DNA from: Nelumbo lutea
Lineage: Eukaryota > Streptophyta > Magnoliopsida > Proteales > Nelumbonaceae
Assembly: GCA_022828595.1 (NCBI GenBank)
Contig: JAKGHH010000006.1
Coordinates: forward strand, 17,728,499 to 17,792,498
DNA: 64,000 nt
Direction: 5' to 3'
This document shows, one piece after another, positions 22,506 to 34,228 of this stretch (positions within the stretch are counted from its first letter, which is position 1; every line of letters begins with the position of its first letter). The notes beneath the pieces are model-generated. The model was not told the origin of the DNA. It searched no databases and saw only the letters and a list, made by a program, of their open reading frames with translations. Made by a program: the position numbers and the translations under genes.

Positions 22506-22920
22506 ACTGAGTATATGTTTGGCATCAATGTTGCAGATACAGCACCATTTTTTCAGAAAACGTGTTTTTTTTCTCTTGTTTAGAAATGTTTCTATCAGAT
22601 AGGGTGTTTCTTGGAACAATAACATTTTTTTGTTTGTTACCAGTGCTTCATATCTGTTTTCAGCATTGGTACCCATTATAGAAAGTCTACGTCACTACCA
22701 CCTCATATTCTCGTTGGCAGCAACAACTTTCAATTTGAGAAAACATTGAATTCGGTGTTGCTCCAAACCATGCCTTCTCGATTTTCAAGGTGTGGCTTGG
22801 AGCACTGTTTTTTATGGAAAAAATGGTTTCAAGTATATTAACATTTCCTAGAGCACCGATTTTTTCAACATGGCACTGATGTGTCACTATTTTTTGGAGA
22901 AACGACATCGATGCCAAAAT
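22506..22920. mobile_element. MITE family GTTTGGCATC, copy 1
   Basis: About 415 bp with inverted ends: AACTGAGTATATGTTTGGCA on the left and GACATCGATGCCAAAAT on the right. Interior words (CATGCCTTCTCGATTTTCAA, GGCTTGGAGCACTGTTTT, AAAACGTG) are shared with copies at 23928 and 34801. It contains a pair of inverted segments around CCATGCC/GGCTTGG that would fold back. No coding content. Confidence 0.7.
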
Positions 22921-23927
22921 AGATGCCGAATATTTTAAAATTATTGGAAAATGACATCATCATTTTCTGTAATGTTTCAAACATCAACCACATAGAAGGG
23001 ATATAGATGCCATCGTGTTCTTGGGAGTTTTTTGACCCATACAAAATATAGGAGAGGTTTAAGCAACTGTCACAAAACACAAGAGAGGTTTTAGCAATTT
23101 TCCCTTCGGTTGTATTTGGTTTGAAAGAAAAAATAGGGAAAGGAAGGGAAAGGTGGAGAAACCTTTACAAACCTTATATGAATTTCCCTACGTTTCTCTT
23201 CCTTTCCCCACTTTTTCTTTTAAACCAAACATAGTCTTAATAAAAAAATTGACCGGTAAAGTGATGCTAGGGCAATAATGTAATTCCATAATCCCTTCCA
23301 TAGACTATTTGCATTCTCCACTCAAAACACCTCTTCGTTTATATTTACACTAGACCTATTAATGAGCTGGGTATTTTGATGGGCCAGCCTGGCCCGACCC
23401 ATTCTAAATTGAGTTTGGACATGAATTTAGGCTTGTGGGTTTAAACTCAGGTCCAAAACATCAAGCCCTTTCTGACTAGGTTAAGGCTTTCTAAAAAATG
23501 CTCAACCCGAGCCCGAGCCCAACTTCATAATATATTATATAACAAAAAATATGTTAAGTCTTAGTGAGATCTTTCATTATTTTTGAGTTTTGAGTTTTTT
23601 AATATAAATAAAATAATTTTGTATTGAGTAAAAATGAAATAATCTTTTTTTCAAATTTCTGGCAGGTTTTGGGTTTTATATGAGGGTTGTGCTTAGGCAA
23701 GACCTAAGCCTGATGGTTGGGTTGGGCTCAAGCTCATGGTTGAATGTATTTGCTAATAAAAAGACAAGCTTAGACCGTGAACAAGTCCAATTTAGATAAT
23801 TTGTGATTTAATCAAAGTCTCGAGTGAAAAAAAATCTATTGGAAATGATCAAGAAGCATTGCTATTGATTTAAGCAAGTCTCGTTTTGATAGATGGACAC
23901 ATATCCATAGAAAAGACAATAATGTGT
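22921..23927. other. No gene; fold-back MITE and degenerate repeats
   Basis: It contains the fold-back MITE at 23110-23233, then a stretch (23340-23780) rich in GGGCC/GGCCC words (GGGCCAGCCTGGCCCGACCC) typical of decayed hAT-type non-autonomous elements. No frame with a recognisable domain. Confidence 0.5.
23110..23233. mobile_element. Fold-back MITE, copy 1
   Basis: The left arm TTGTATTTGGTTTGAAAGAA and the right arm TTCTTTTAAACCAAACATAG are inverted copies, with purine-rich and pyrimidine-rich halves (GGGAAAGGAAGGG / CTTCCTTTCCCC). A related copy lies at 25767. Confidence 0.6.
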
Positions 23928-24350
23928 CTATTTGGAATCATTGATGTTGCTCCAGAAAACGGCACCACATCAGCACCATGTAGGAAAAAATGATACTCCA
24001 AAAAACAGCTTTCTGTTTGGAACCGTTTTTCCATAGAAAATGGTGTTCCAAGCTACGCCTTGGGAATTGGGAAGGCATGGCTTGGAGCAATGCCAAATTT
24101 CGTGTTTCCTAGAACTGCAACTCGTTGCTACCAATAGGGCAGTGATGTGGTAATGGATAATGGGTAGAATTATAGAAAATGTTTCCTGGAACATTGGTAC
24201 CAAACAGAAAAAGTTGTTGTTGTTCCAAGAAATGTACTACCTGACACCAACGATTCCAAACAAAAAAAAAATGCACCATTTTCTGAGAAAACAGTGCTCC
24301 AAGCCACACATCAACAAGAAAATGATGTTGCATCATTGCCAAACATATGC
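23928..24350. mobile_element. MITE family GTTTGGCATC, copy 2
   Basis: Left end TATTTGGAATCATTGATGTT and right end GCATCATTGCCAAACATATG are inverted. The interior shares GTTCCAAGC-ACGCCTTGGGA, GGCATGGCTTGGAGCAATGC and AATAGGGCAGTGATGTGG with the copy at 34801. About 420 bp, non-coding. Confidence 0.7.
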
Positions 24351-24577
24351 AATATCTCATGGTACAGTTGGTACTGATCTAATGCATGCCTCTTAATGGA
24401 AAATAAAAAATGGGATTTGTCCAAAACACCCCTAAACTAACAATAGAACAACAAATTCGAAATTTTGATCATTCATTAGCACTTTCTTTTTATTTTGATA
24501 GCTAAAATCTTCCATCAGCACTTGCAATTCCATCTTCTAAAACAAATTGCATTCCCTGTAGATATGCTTAATTAAAA

Positions 24578-25726
24578 AGGGTAAAAGACTACTTAAACCT
24601 CCCTTAATATCTCTCCTAAGGCTCTGTTCATTTTTCGACAAGTTACTTACCCATGTTCTTTTATTTCTCATGTAAATAAGACAATGACCATTTTAGTCAT
24701 AAAAATCCATAATTAAAAAGGTCATTTTTGTCCCATTCAAATGTTGGCAACTTTCCCCCTAGGTGGGAAAGTTATTTACCCACCTAGGAGATGGATACCT
24801 TTACTCGGGTAAGTGATACCTAGAAAAATAAACTTTCTCTAATTTTCACATAAATCTAAAAAATGAACATCGGATTCTTGGTCAATGGGAACCAAAATCC
24901 TATTGACCAATTTTCCTCCCTCTCAAAATCCAAAAAAAGAATGCCCCATAAATACTAAGACAAACATTTTCTTTTTAAATTCGACTATGACCTCCTCTGC
25001 GGAGTGACTTAATCAGAGAAAAACTTCCCTTCCATTAGCTTTCCGTCCAAATTGCTTTATATGTAACATCATGTGAGAGTTAATTTTTATATAAACCCCT
25101 CATTGCCCCTTTGCTTGCATATGAACAAGTATCGATGCACAAGATCGAGGTCCCTGCTGGTTACAGAGCAATTGATCGGAGTTCCTTCTTTTGAAATACA
25201 AAACTGAGCAATTCATTTCATATTAGGTCTGCAATTCCAGTACTGCCAAACTGATTCTACAGATAGTCAGATACCATAGGATTAATATGAACATCCACCG
25301 TGTACAGAGAGAGTGAACGGTGAAGTGATTCAGAATATAATCAGTGTTTCGTAGTTATGCAAAAAAATGAGTATTAGGAAGCAAATCAAGAGATAGATTG
25401 GTCAGCTCGTAAAGCTCTTAGCAACCGGGAGAATAGCAGAGATAGATTTTGTGATTTTCATTTTATTTGTGATGCGGATGTAAGAGGAAGAGATACCCCC
25501 AGGTTTGTGTAGCTCGGTTTTTTTGTTAAAAAAAAAAAACACTGCTTTTTAGTTCGGTGGTTTTCTTTAAATTTAAAGAATTTTGAAGGTTAAAATGATA
25601 TTTTCATTAATACAGTTAAAAATAACCTAGCCTTATTCTGACAAGGGAGATTTAAGTATTGAGAAATGAGAGGGGAGGTATAAGTATTTATGTTAAAGCT
25701 CAGGGGAGGTTCAAATCTTTTACCCT
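24578..25726. mobile_element. Inverted-repeat DNA transposon, non-autonomous
   Basis: Ends AGGGTAAAAGACTACTTAAA on the left and the inverse of GGTTCAAATCTTTTACCCT on the right. Flanks are AATTAAAA (24570-24577) and AATTAACA (25727-25734), a 7-of-8 target duplication. The length of about 1.15 kb has no transposase frame; the interior is AT-rich. The 8-bp duplication would fit hAT-type insertion, but the end sequence alone does not settle the superfamily. Confidence 0.6.
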
Positions 25727-25766
25727 AATTAACATTATTACTAATTCTACCATTTATTTAAGGATG

Positions 25767-25866
25767 TGTTTGTTTTGAAGGAAAAGGAGGGAAAGACAGG
25801 GAAACCATTTATACATGTTTCCCTTTCTTTCCTTTCCTTTTCATACCTTTTCCTTCAAACCAAACA
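25767..25866. mobile_element. Fold-back MITE, copy 2
   Basis: Inverted arms TGTTTGTTTTGAAGGAAAAG and CTTTTCCTTCAAACCAAACA enclose a 100-bp hairpin. Related to 23110-23233. Confidence 0.65.
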
Positions 25867-27611
25867 TGGGCTAAGGGTTTCCAAACCTGCTCCTTCCATC
25901 ATAATTCATAACTGAGGCAGTACCACGAGAACACTAAAGAATTGATCTTGGGATGAGGTTTGGTGAACCATTAATGTGATAGTCTTGCATATTTTGATTT
26001 GGCGTTTAAAGCTGACTTGATCACTCTTGGGACCAAACTTTGCTCAAAATGCGATATTCAGATTCACAATCATCTACAGTAATCCTTACAAAGTTCACAT
26101 CCAATATTTATTAGTATTATGCCCTTTATTTCTTCCCATAAATAATTTTAAACTGACTTTGTTAATCCACATCCATTTCCAATTTGCCAAATGGGTTCTA
26201 CTATTCTACAGAAGATGATTGTGTTAGGAAAGATTAATTCCAACAAGTTTGTCGATATTCAATATTCAAACCACCACTAATATATCTAGAATATCCTTCA
26301 GTCTCGAGATTCTAGTCATCATGAAAATTTTCTATCTCATCACAAAATGTACTAGTCCCAAATAGTTTATCATACCAAACACAGATCCCCAATTTCTTTG
26401 CCCCACTCAGATATTCTTAACAAGGATCTAAAGTGGCCTTTGATAAATCTGAAATCTAAAAGCTAAAAAGTTAAAAAAATATTATTTGCCTGAAATTTGA
26501 AAAGAAACATAGGTGTTTTTCTATTTTATAGAGGCTTTGATCCATAAGTTTGTTTGGATTGGATCAACCTTTTACCATCTGAAATTCATTGATTTTACTA
26601 TTTTACCTCTAGAACATACTATTTGGAAATGTTGAGTTCAATTCGCATTATCTCATAAAAAGTAATTTTCAACTTCAAAATAATATTGAATTAATACAAA
26701 TAAAAAATAATAAATTAATAATTAAAACTTATTAATTAATAAATGAAATGATTAAAATTAAAAAATAATTAATGACTATAAAAATATTAAAATAATTAAT
26801 AATTAATAATTAGTAAAAATAGTTTATAATAATAATAATTATTATTATTATTATTATTATTACTCACCCTCTTGAGAGAGAGAACCGCCATCGTTGTAAC
26901 TTGCAACTTACAACAGCGGTGGCGGGAAGCCAAGAGAGAGAGAGAGAGAGAGAGAGAACCACCACTGCTAAGAGTTGCAGCAACGGTGGTAGGAAGACAG
27001 GGGAGAGAGAGAGAACTATCGCCGTCTGAGTGCGTTAAGTGACGGGCTTGAGTCTTAAAATTTCAGATTTGTAAAAACTTTTCATTCAAATGCAACACCA
27101 AATATGTATTGCATCTGAAAAGTAGATATTTCAGACTTCAAACGTCTGGAAAGTGTTATCAAACACCACCTAAATTTCCTCTTGATACCATAAGAGCTAT
27201 ATACACTGCACTTAATCTCGGTGCATGTACTCTTCACATAATTTACATATTTCATATTTCAATCTCCAACTAACCAATGTTTGCTGATCTCTTCTTTTCC
27301 TTTTTGTAATTACAATGTTCTTATGATTGAATAAATCCAATTTCTGACACCTATAGGAACAGTATGTTCTGACCCTTTTGAGAATTGTCTAAGAAACCAT
27401 TTCTTCTTGTTGAATTTCTGTCTTCAAGTCTTCTCATAGAGATAAAGACTATGCAAATGAATAAGTAGTTCCTCCAGCAAAAAGCCTTATGTTCCCTTGA
27501 TTAACGGCCTACTTATCAATAACAAAGCGATTATGAGAGAGAGAGGATCACCTTTCACAATTACAAATAATACTTGTAAAAGAACCTGCTAAATGTATTT
27601 GGTCATTCCAA
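25867..27611. other. AT-rich intergenic sequence with microsatellites
   Basis: No coding frame of note. It holds an extremely AT-rich run (26690-26830), an (ATT)n tract at 26826-26862, and (GA)n tracts at 26933-26957 and about 27003-27014, with the words GCAACGGTGG/GCAACTTACAACAGCGGTGG around them. Confidence 0.6.
26826..26862. repeat. (ATT/TAA)n microsatellite
   Basis: About twelve trinucleotide units, switching from ATA/AAT to ATT phase in the middle, so the tract can form a small hairpin. Confidence 0.85.
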
Positions 27612-27862
27612 GATTCAAAGTATCGACATGTATCAGCCCATATCAGATGATACGTATCATTCTGGGACCCCTCCGGTATGCCCCTACAGTGGGTATGCTG
27701 GGGGGTCTAACTGGTTCAGGGGGTGGAGGAGCTCTAAACCAACTCCGTGAACTGGTTTTGAAAAAATAAAATAAAATAAAAGTAAAATAAAAAATGTATC
27801 GATTCACCCAATACGCCCCTGCCGGTGTATCGGGCGTATCGATATTTTGAACCTTGAATCCT
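27612..27862. mobile_element. TATCGATA-type inverted-repeat element, copy 1
   Basis: Ends AAGATTCAAAGTATCGAC and GTATCGATATTTTGAACCTT are inverted. The interior has GGTATGCCCCTACAGTGGGT, CTAAACCAACTCC, an A-rich stretch and CAATACGCCCCTGCCGGTGT. The same layout recurs at about 33940-34135. A 96-codon minus-strand frame spans it, but the sequence is repeat-derived with no known domain. Confidence 0.6.
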
Positions 27863-29036
27863 TCTATAGCAAGCCAAATAACCAATTTAACTATAAAATG
27901 CCTTGTTACGTACATGTAATAGAATTTCTGCAATAGTGGGGCTTGTACTTACAGTGCACTTCTGCAGTAGTGATGGTATACAACTCTGGCAATCGACTTC
28001 AGATGACCGAAATTAAATGGTAGGAAGGCACTCGGATTTTCTGTTTGGGGTGAAATTCATGAGAAGAGCACACCAATCTCCATTCTTTAATTGAATGTTT
28101 TTCGAGGACCACTCATACTTGACAACAACCAATTAGTCTATTGAAATAGCTTTCACTTCTGGGTTATTGTTGTAGAATTCATCAGATCTGCAACCATTGT
28201 ATTGTTGTGGAATTCATCAGATCTCTTTTTGCTACAATAAAACTGATTGGTGATGAAACTCAAATTGTTTGTTGACTTGAATTTGCATCGAGTATGGCAT
28301 CTAAATCAGAAGCTGCTAAGTTCTGGCACTCCCCAGCATTAACGAGACTGGCCTGTGGAATCAATGGTGACACCTGACTGGTCTCAAGACAATAGATGAA
28401 CTGGAACTGCAACACCTTTTTTTTAGCTAGTTTCCCCCTAATGGTTGCAGGGAGTAACGAACATTAGGATTTGAGGAAACAGAAGATAAGGTATAAGAAT
28501 ATTCAAAAAATATGAAAGACAGGATTACCAATCTTTATATACCAAATCATAAAAATGGAATCTAATGCAAGTGGTATGCAACTATGTCCACCACCCTAGG
28601 TCTTTGTGTCGGGTTAACACTAAACAAACTGGATCTCTGGTATATCTCCATGACCCTTCATATAGTAACAGTTCTTGCAAATTGAGGAGGTAATAAGTAA
28701 ACATGGCATGCATGTACTCATGATACATGCATTCGTTAATGAATAGCTCAAATCTGAATCATTTTTCCTCCTGCTTAATTTTTAGTCTGAAGGAGTAGGT
28801 CCAAGCTTGAATTTACTTCAAACAAATATTTGGTTGTTCACCAACAGCATCGCATGGAATGGGTGGACGTCCTGTCTAGTGTTTTACATTGCAACTCCCA
28901 CTTGGTGACCCTGAAACCATGGGTTGGTGGATGATTAAAATTAGAGAGACAACCTCTTATGTTCCTTGATGAGATAGATCTTTAATTTACAGGCCCAATG
29001 ACTACAATTTGCAAGGCAAAGACAAATGGGTGGTAG
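27863..29036. other. No gene recognised
   Basis: Mixed sequence. ATTGTTGT-GAATTCATCAGATCT is repeated at about 28168 and 28199. No frame with a known domain; 26-70 codon frames only. Confidence 0.5.
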
Positions 29037-30898
29037 TGAAGGGATAGGAAATCCATCATATGGACGCTCAAAATTGAGGAATCAAGGGGGTGAATTTCAA
29101 AAATTTTTCTTTCCCTTCAACTGGGAATTGAATTCCCTATTTAGAAAATCTTATTTTCAATGATCATTCTTGAACCACAAACTGAACCAGATCTGAACCA
29201 AAAGGAGGAGAGAGAGATAATACCTGATACAGAGAAATAGTATCTCTCAATGGAGGTGTTCACGCCCAAGTTAGAAACCAAAATCTGCTCCCACTGAACA
29301 TGGCGCAGTGCAAGGTGGAGCAAAATCAGTAATGTCCTTCCTAAGAACTTGATTCTTCCCAAGAATCACCTGGATGGCTTGTGAATACAACTCCTACCAA
29401 TCTTTTCTCCAAAAGATTGGAATCAAGATCCAATCTAGATTTCTCCCAAGCAATGGAGATTGAACTACTATAGGCGGCGGCTGTAGAAAGGAGGCGGCTA
29501 GAAAGAATTTGCAGGGTGCAGAATTCTCTCCTCTGTGATCTCAGCTCTGAAGACAAGACTTGAGTCTGTTGGATGTTGTGTCTAAAGGCTGCCGCCCCCT
29601 CTTCCTTTTATAGACTTAAAGGGATCAGCTCTTAATCCCATTAGGAGTTGCTAACCCAAATCATATCTGGATTAAAAGTCCCTTTAAAATAAGGGATAAT
29701 CCTTATCTTATCTGTAGATTAGATCAGCCAGCTCCTAATCTAATTAGGAAGTTTTCAAATCTAAATCTCATTTAGATCTTGGACTCTCTGAGTGGATAGG
29801 GTGTGGGCCCAATCCTATCAGCTGATCTTATCTTACAATTCGCCCCTTAAAGACTAATCAAATTACCCCAGTTCGAAATGGACTTAAGGCCCATTTAGGG
29901 TTATGTATTCATCAAGCCTTCCAAACTGCTGCCCAGTTGGGCTTCCTTGTATGGCGTGGGACCCAAACATTGATCTACACATTAACCACATGGGTTCAGC
30001 CTAGTCTTTGTTACAAGGCCTGACCGAATACACTGTTATGGACAGTGCACCCCCTGAAACCCATCAGATGGGCTCTATGGGCCCAACACTTTCCCTAAGT
30101 GGTCCCTGGGCCAAGCCATAATGATCATACACTGCCCGACAAGAGAGGACCTCTCCCTCGGCAGTAAGAAACAGTGTTGCACTCTCTCAAGTATGGATCC
30201 CAGGAATTAAAACATTTTTGCAAACATTTCAAAACCATAATATATATACTTTTATATCTCATATAAAATATATTTTGCAAAACAAATCTCAACGATTGAA
30301 ATCGGCTACCGGTAGTCTTGGTTTCCATCAGTGAGAGTGTATCCCCGATCATTACCTTTGTCCGACAAAGGGGCTGATCCTGTCACTATGATCACCCACT
30401 TAGATGAATTCTCAGACTGTCCCAACATACCCAGGTTTTGACCCCCGCTAAGGATCTCACTGATTGGCACATCAAAGACAGCCCAATCCGACACCTAGTG
30501 CAGTATCATAATCGAGTCTAGGGGTTGGGTGTAACTTTCCAGTTTTGCCCATCAATCTCCAAGGTCCAGGGCAATACTGGAAATCTGGTCCAGTTCAAAG
30601 ATTCAATTAATCTCACACTGTGTGTGCCTAGGGTCTCACCCTGGTAGCTGAGACAAGCCACCCCAACCGACTTTGTGGCACCACAGTGTCAACCTTGTTA
30701 GGATAGGTCTCCCTAAACCGACCCACTGGTTGTGAAAATTCTAAACTAACACGAGTCTCATTAAGTGTCCAGTTTAAGGGTATTACATAGAATCATACAT
30801 AGGGAACATGAATCAAATATGCACTTTTGTTCATTTACAATAAACTCATAAAGTACATCATTTTGGTTGAAGCTAAGGGCATACAAAACTGTCTAATA
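29037..30898 (-). mobile_element. Copia A solo LTR with 5-bp TSD
   Basis: Minus-strand LTR of 1862 bp from TGAAGGGATAGG to GTCTAATA (CA decayed to TA). It is flanked by the perfect duplication GGTAG at 29032-29036 and 30899-30903. A minus-strand TATA box TATAAAAG is at 29606-29613. No internal sequence, so it is a solo LTR. It is close in sequence to the 14871 copy. Confidence 0.94.
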
Positions 30899-31086
30899 GG
30901 TAGGTCATCCTTCAACAAAACACAATGGTTAGCTAGTCATTTTACAACTCATTACATTATTGAAACAAAGGATTGGAAATGAAATAATCAGTTCCCCACC
31001 ATATCTCCTTTTTTAACCACTCATGCACTCCAAGGAGATTTTTTGTCGTGTTGTTATTTCTACCTCTCTCTCTTTCTCTCTCTCTC

Positions 31087-32526
31087 TAAGGGCTGGCAAT
31101 CTTGACCCAACCCATTTGACCCACCCAACCCACCTACCTTAGAATCCACCCATACCCACCCAATCTATTGATGGATCAATATGAGTCGAGCAACCCATTA
31201 GGGTCAGTGGAAAAGGATTAGGGTGGGTTGGGTCGAGGGTACCCATTAGGGTAAGGATGGGTTGGGTCAAAGTCAACTCTATCTATATTCACCAAATCTC
31301 AAAAAATGTAAGTTGTAGGTATTCAAACCCAAACTTCCTAGCATGCCAACATCTTATTACACTTCCAAACCATTATGCCAAATTTCATTTTGAGAATAAA
31401 AATGAAATAAAAAAGATTTTATTAACTTTCATATTCACATGCAATTTTATATAAAAGCACTTTTACAAAAGCAATTTTATAAAGTAATTTTATGAAAAGA
31501 ACTTTTATGAAAGCACTTTTACATAAGTACTTTTATACAAAAGTATTTTTATAAAAATACTTCAAAAGTACTTTTACACGAAAGCACTTTTACAAAAATA
31601 CTTTTATGAAAGCATACCAAAAGCACTTTTATAAAAGTACTTTTATGAAAGAACTTTTATAAAAGTACTTTTTCACAAAAACACTTTAATGAAAGCATAA
31701 AAGTACTTTTACACAAACACTTTTATAAAAGTACTTTTGTGGAAGCACTTTTATGAACGCTTTATGAAAGTAATTTTATGAAAGAACTATTATAGAAGTA
31801 TTTTTGTGGAAGTACTTTTGTGAAAGCACTTTTATAAAAGTTATGCATTTTTTTTGCATTTTTTGCAAATTTTCTGTTGTTTTATGTTTTTTTTTGTAAT
31901 TTTTTGGTATTTTCTACGTTATTTAAATTTTGGTATTTTTCTACATTTTCATTTTTTTTTTGTTTTCTTGCAATTTCTACAAATTTTTTGTGCTTTTTTG
32001 CATAATTTTAGCATTTTTTGGTGTTTTTCATGCATTTCCTACAAATTTCTGGTTTTGTTTATATATTTTCTGATTTTTTTTTCTGCAAAAGTTCTGAGTT
32101 TTCTATAATTTTTTAGTATTTTTTGTATTTTTCGTAATTTTTTTGTATTTTTTTTACAATTTTTTGGTATTTTTTTGCACTTTTATAATTTTTCTTCAAT
32201 TTTCTGCATTTATCTATATTTTTTGCATTTTCGGGTATACGAGTTGACCTGACTCGTTTTTGTCATGTGACAGTCTTGAGAGAGATCATTCTCTCAAAAT
32301 TTATTATTTTGCATGTACGGGTTTTCCCGACCCATTTTTGTATTAATAAGTGAGGGTAGGTGGGTTAGTATGGATGATGGTGGTTAAAAGTCAATATGAA
32401 TGGGTCAAGTGGGTCAGGGTGGGTTATGACCATTTAACTGGGATTGATGATGGGTCATGGTGAGTTGGTGGGTCAATATGGGTGAGTTGATATTCAACCC
32501 TTACCCAACCCACCCATTTGCCACCC

Positions 32527-32529
<3 letters not shown>
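31087..32529. mobile_element. hAT-like non-autonomous element in a CT repeat
   Basis: The left end TAAGGGCTGGCAAT and the inverse of the right end TTGCCACCCCTA match the plant hAT terminus TAGGGGTGGCAA. Both subterminal regions carry GACCCAACCCA / TGGGTTGGGTC clusters. Flanks are TCTCTCTC and CTCTCTCT, consistent with an 8-bp duplication of a CT microsatellite. The 1443-bp interior is simple repeats with no transposase. Confidence 0.8.
31447..31840. repeat. AGTACTTTTATAAA short tandem repeat array
   Basis: About 25 irregular units of 13-18 bp built on AAGCACTTTTATGAA / AAGTACTTTTATAAA. They sit inside the hAT-like element and are followed by a T-rich array (TTTTTTGGTATTTT, 31841-32230). The unit contains the palindrome AGTACT. 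Non-coding. Confidence 0.85.
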
Positions 32530-32575
<46 letters not shown>

Positions 32576-32594
32576 CTATCAATCTATCTATATA
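32530..32594. repeat. (CT)n-(TATC)n microsatellite
   Basis: A CT run followed directly by about nine CTAT/TATC units. The CT part also served as target for the hAT-like element to its left. Confidence 0.85.
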
Positions 32595-32734
32595 TATGTC
32601 CATATGTTGAAAGAGTGTGCATCCATCGGGTGTAGGCCTTCATCAGCCTCTCCATCATTTTAAAGTTGAAGAAACTTCACCTGAAATCCATATCAAGTTA
32701 CCAAAATTTCATCTTTCGAGTAACCTTAAAAGCC

Positions 32735-33157
32735 ATGGGTATCCATTTGCCTAGGATGGTTCATGCCAAGGAGATTCTTTTGACGAGGAACCAATTACTT
32801 TCAATTCAGCAGAAATTGCCAATGTTCCAAAGGGACACTTTGCAGTTTATGTTGGTGAGACCAAGAAGAAGAGATTAGGCTGAATTTGAAAAGAGTACAA
32901 ATACAAATATGTATAGTGCAAATATATATAAAATAGTACAAAATAATATAAATACAAATATGTACATATTTAATTGTATTTGTACTCCTTCCAAATTGAG
33001 CCTTATTGTTCCAATATCCTACTTGAATCATCCTTCATTCCAAGATTTGTTAGGTCAGGCCGAGGAAGAATTTGGGTTCAACCATCCAATGGGGGGTCTC
33101 ACAATCCCTTGCAAGGAAGACATATTCATAGATCTAACATCTCGTCTGAGTGGCTAG
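32735..33157 (+). pseudogene. SAUR: SAUR-like gene broken by frameshift and a MITE
   Basis: Starts MGIHLPRMVHAKEIL at ATG 32735. A frame change between about 32780 and 32820 separates this from the domain start NVPKGHFAVYVGETKKKR, which begins at about 32821. The frame is then cut at 32875-32877 by a 125-bp MITE and resumes with [16 protein letters not shown] and [16 protein letters not shown], ending with TAG at 33155. With the MITE removed, the second half reads through in one frame, so the insertion came into an otherwise normal SAUR domain. Function is lost. Confidence 0.9.
32878..33002. mobile_element. Tourist-like MITE inside SAUR
   Basis: 125 bp with inverted ends GGCTGAATTTGAAAAGAGTA and the inverse of TACTCCTTCCAAATTGAGCC. 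The 3-bp duplication TTA lies at 32875-32877 and 33003-33005. A TTA/TWA target with GGC ends is typical of PIF/Harbinger-derived Tourist MITEs. The interior is built on TACAAATACAAATATGTA. Confidence 0.88.
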
Positions 33158-33370
33158 GCACATCAACGAGGCCAACCAAAGAAACCATGAGCTGCAGTTC
33201 ATTCAGCTGACATACACAAAAAGAAATACATTATTGTGCTTAAAGCTGACTGGAAGGCACATAGTGGTTTAAACCAATATTTTCTACAACTTGGGGAAGT
33301 ACCTATGCATTTGCCAATAACCACTACAATACTGTAATAACATCATTCAATAATTTCCTTTTTCAATTTA

Positions 33371-33578
33371 TGCTCCATTTGGAAGGAGTACAAATATAAA
33401 TATGTACAGTGCAAAATCTTATATATTACATTATTTTATATATATTTGTATTATATTCCTTTCGAATTGAGTCTTAGTACAAATGCAAATATATACAGTA
33501 GAAATTCATAAAAAATAATACAAAATATAAAGTTTTGCACTCTACATATTTACATTTGTACTCTTTCCAAACTGGGCC
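33371..33578. mobile_element. Tourist-like MITE, compound copy
   Basis: Flanked by TTA at 33368-33370 and 33579-33581. Ends TGCTCCATTTGGAAGGAGTA and TACTCTTTCCAAACTGGGCC are inverted. An internal junction CTTTCGAATTGAGTCTTAGTA near 33459-33479 looks like the end of one unit joined to the start of a second across a TTA, so two MITEs lie head to tail. Confidence 0.75.
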
Positions 33579-33939
33579 TTAATTACTTTAAGAGATCTTC
33601 TTTTTTTTCTGGACTATTTAATATATATAATAGATTCTTCTACTTTTTATCACATCTTTACAGAGGATTGAAAAGAGGAAGAAATTAAGGATACAATGTT
33701 CGGTGGAATGACGGAGAGGCAATGGCAAAATAATTGTTTTCATCTTTTTGATTATGGGATGCAATGTTCGTAAAAACTGTGAAATTAAGGATAATTTGTT
33801 CTATGCTAACTCAGCTTAAGTTCTCTTTGTAATGCCATTAATTCTGATCTCTTCAGAAAAATATTCCAATTTAGAGACCCACCTAACAACAATACTATCT
33901 AATGTCCAAATAACAAATTATAAATTAGTAGGAGATATT

Positions 33940-34135
33940 TTGTGGGTGATGACTCCACTGGAGCCTTGCCCATATGCCTCTACAGCCTATAGGGGTGTTT
34001 TGGGTCGGCGAGTGGTTCAGAGGATAGATTGGCCTTAAACCAGCCCCTCTGATCAATTTTGAAAAAAAAAAAACACGAAAAACAATATCGATACAGGCCA
34101 ATATGCCCCTGTATCCATATCTTGAAACTTGTGAG
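33940..34135. mobile_element. TATCGATA-type element, copy 2 (partial)
   Basis: Same order of blocks as 27612-27862: GCCTCTACAGCCTATAGGGG, TTAAACCAGCCCCTCTGATC, an A-run, then CAATATCGATACAGGCC and AATATGCCCCTGTATC. The ends are decayed. Confidence 0.5.
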
Positions 34136-34211
34136 AATCTCAGCAAACTCAACATGGGCTCATTTGGCTGAAAAATAGAATTCTTGTGTCCAATTTTTAA
34201 ATGCAATTTAT

Positions 34212-34228
34212 CACTACACCAGATGCGC
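34212..34228 (-). repeat. Duplicated 5' end of tRNA-Gly
   Basis: CACTACACCAGATGCGC occurs at 34212-34228 and again at 34278-34294. On the minus strand the mature tRNA 3' end runs straight into a copy of its own first bases (GCGCATCTGGTGTAGTG). It may be left from a tandem tRNA copy or an end-to-end insertion. Confidence 0.8.

Noticed and set aside
27643..27933. 96-codon minus-strand frame with Pro-rich end
   Set aside because: It spans an inverted-repeat element found at least twice more in the window; no conserved protein.
31447..32230. Regularly spaced short repeats that could suggest a CRISPR array
   Set aside because: Units are 13-18 bp, irregular and contiguous without unique spacers, and the window is plant DNA; it is a tandem repeat within a transposon.
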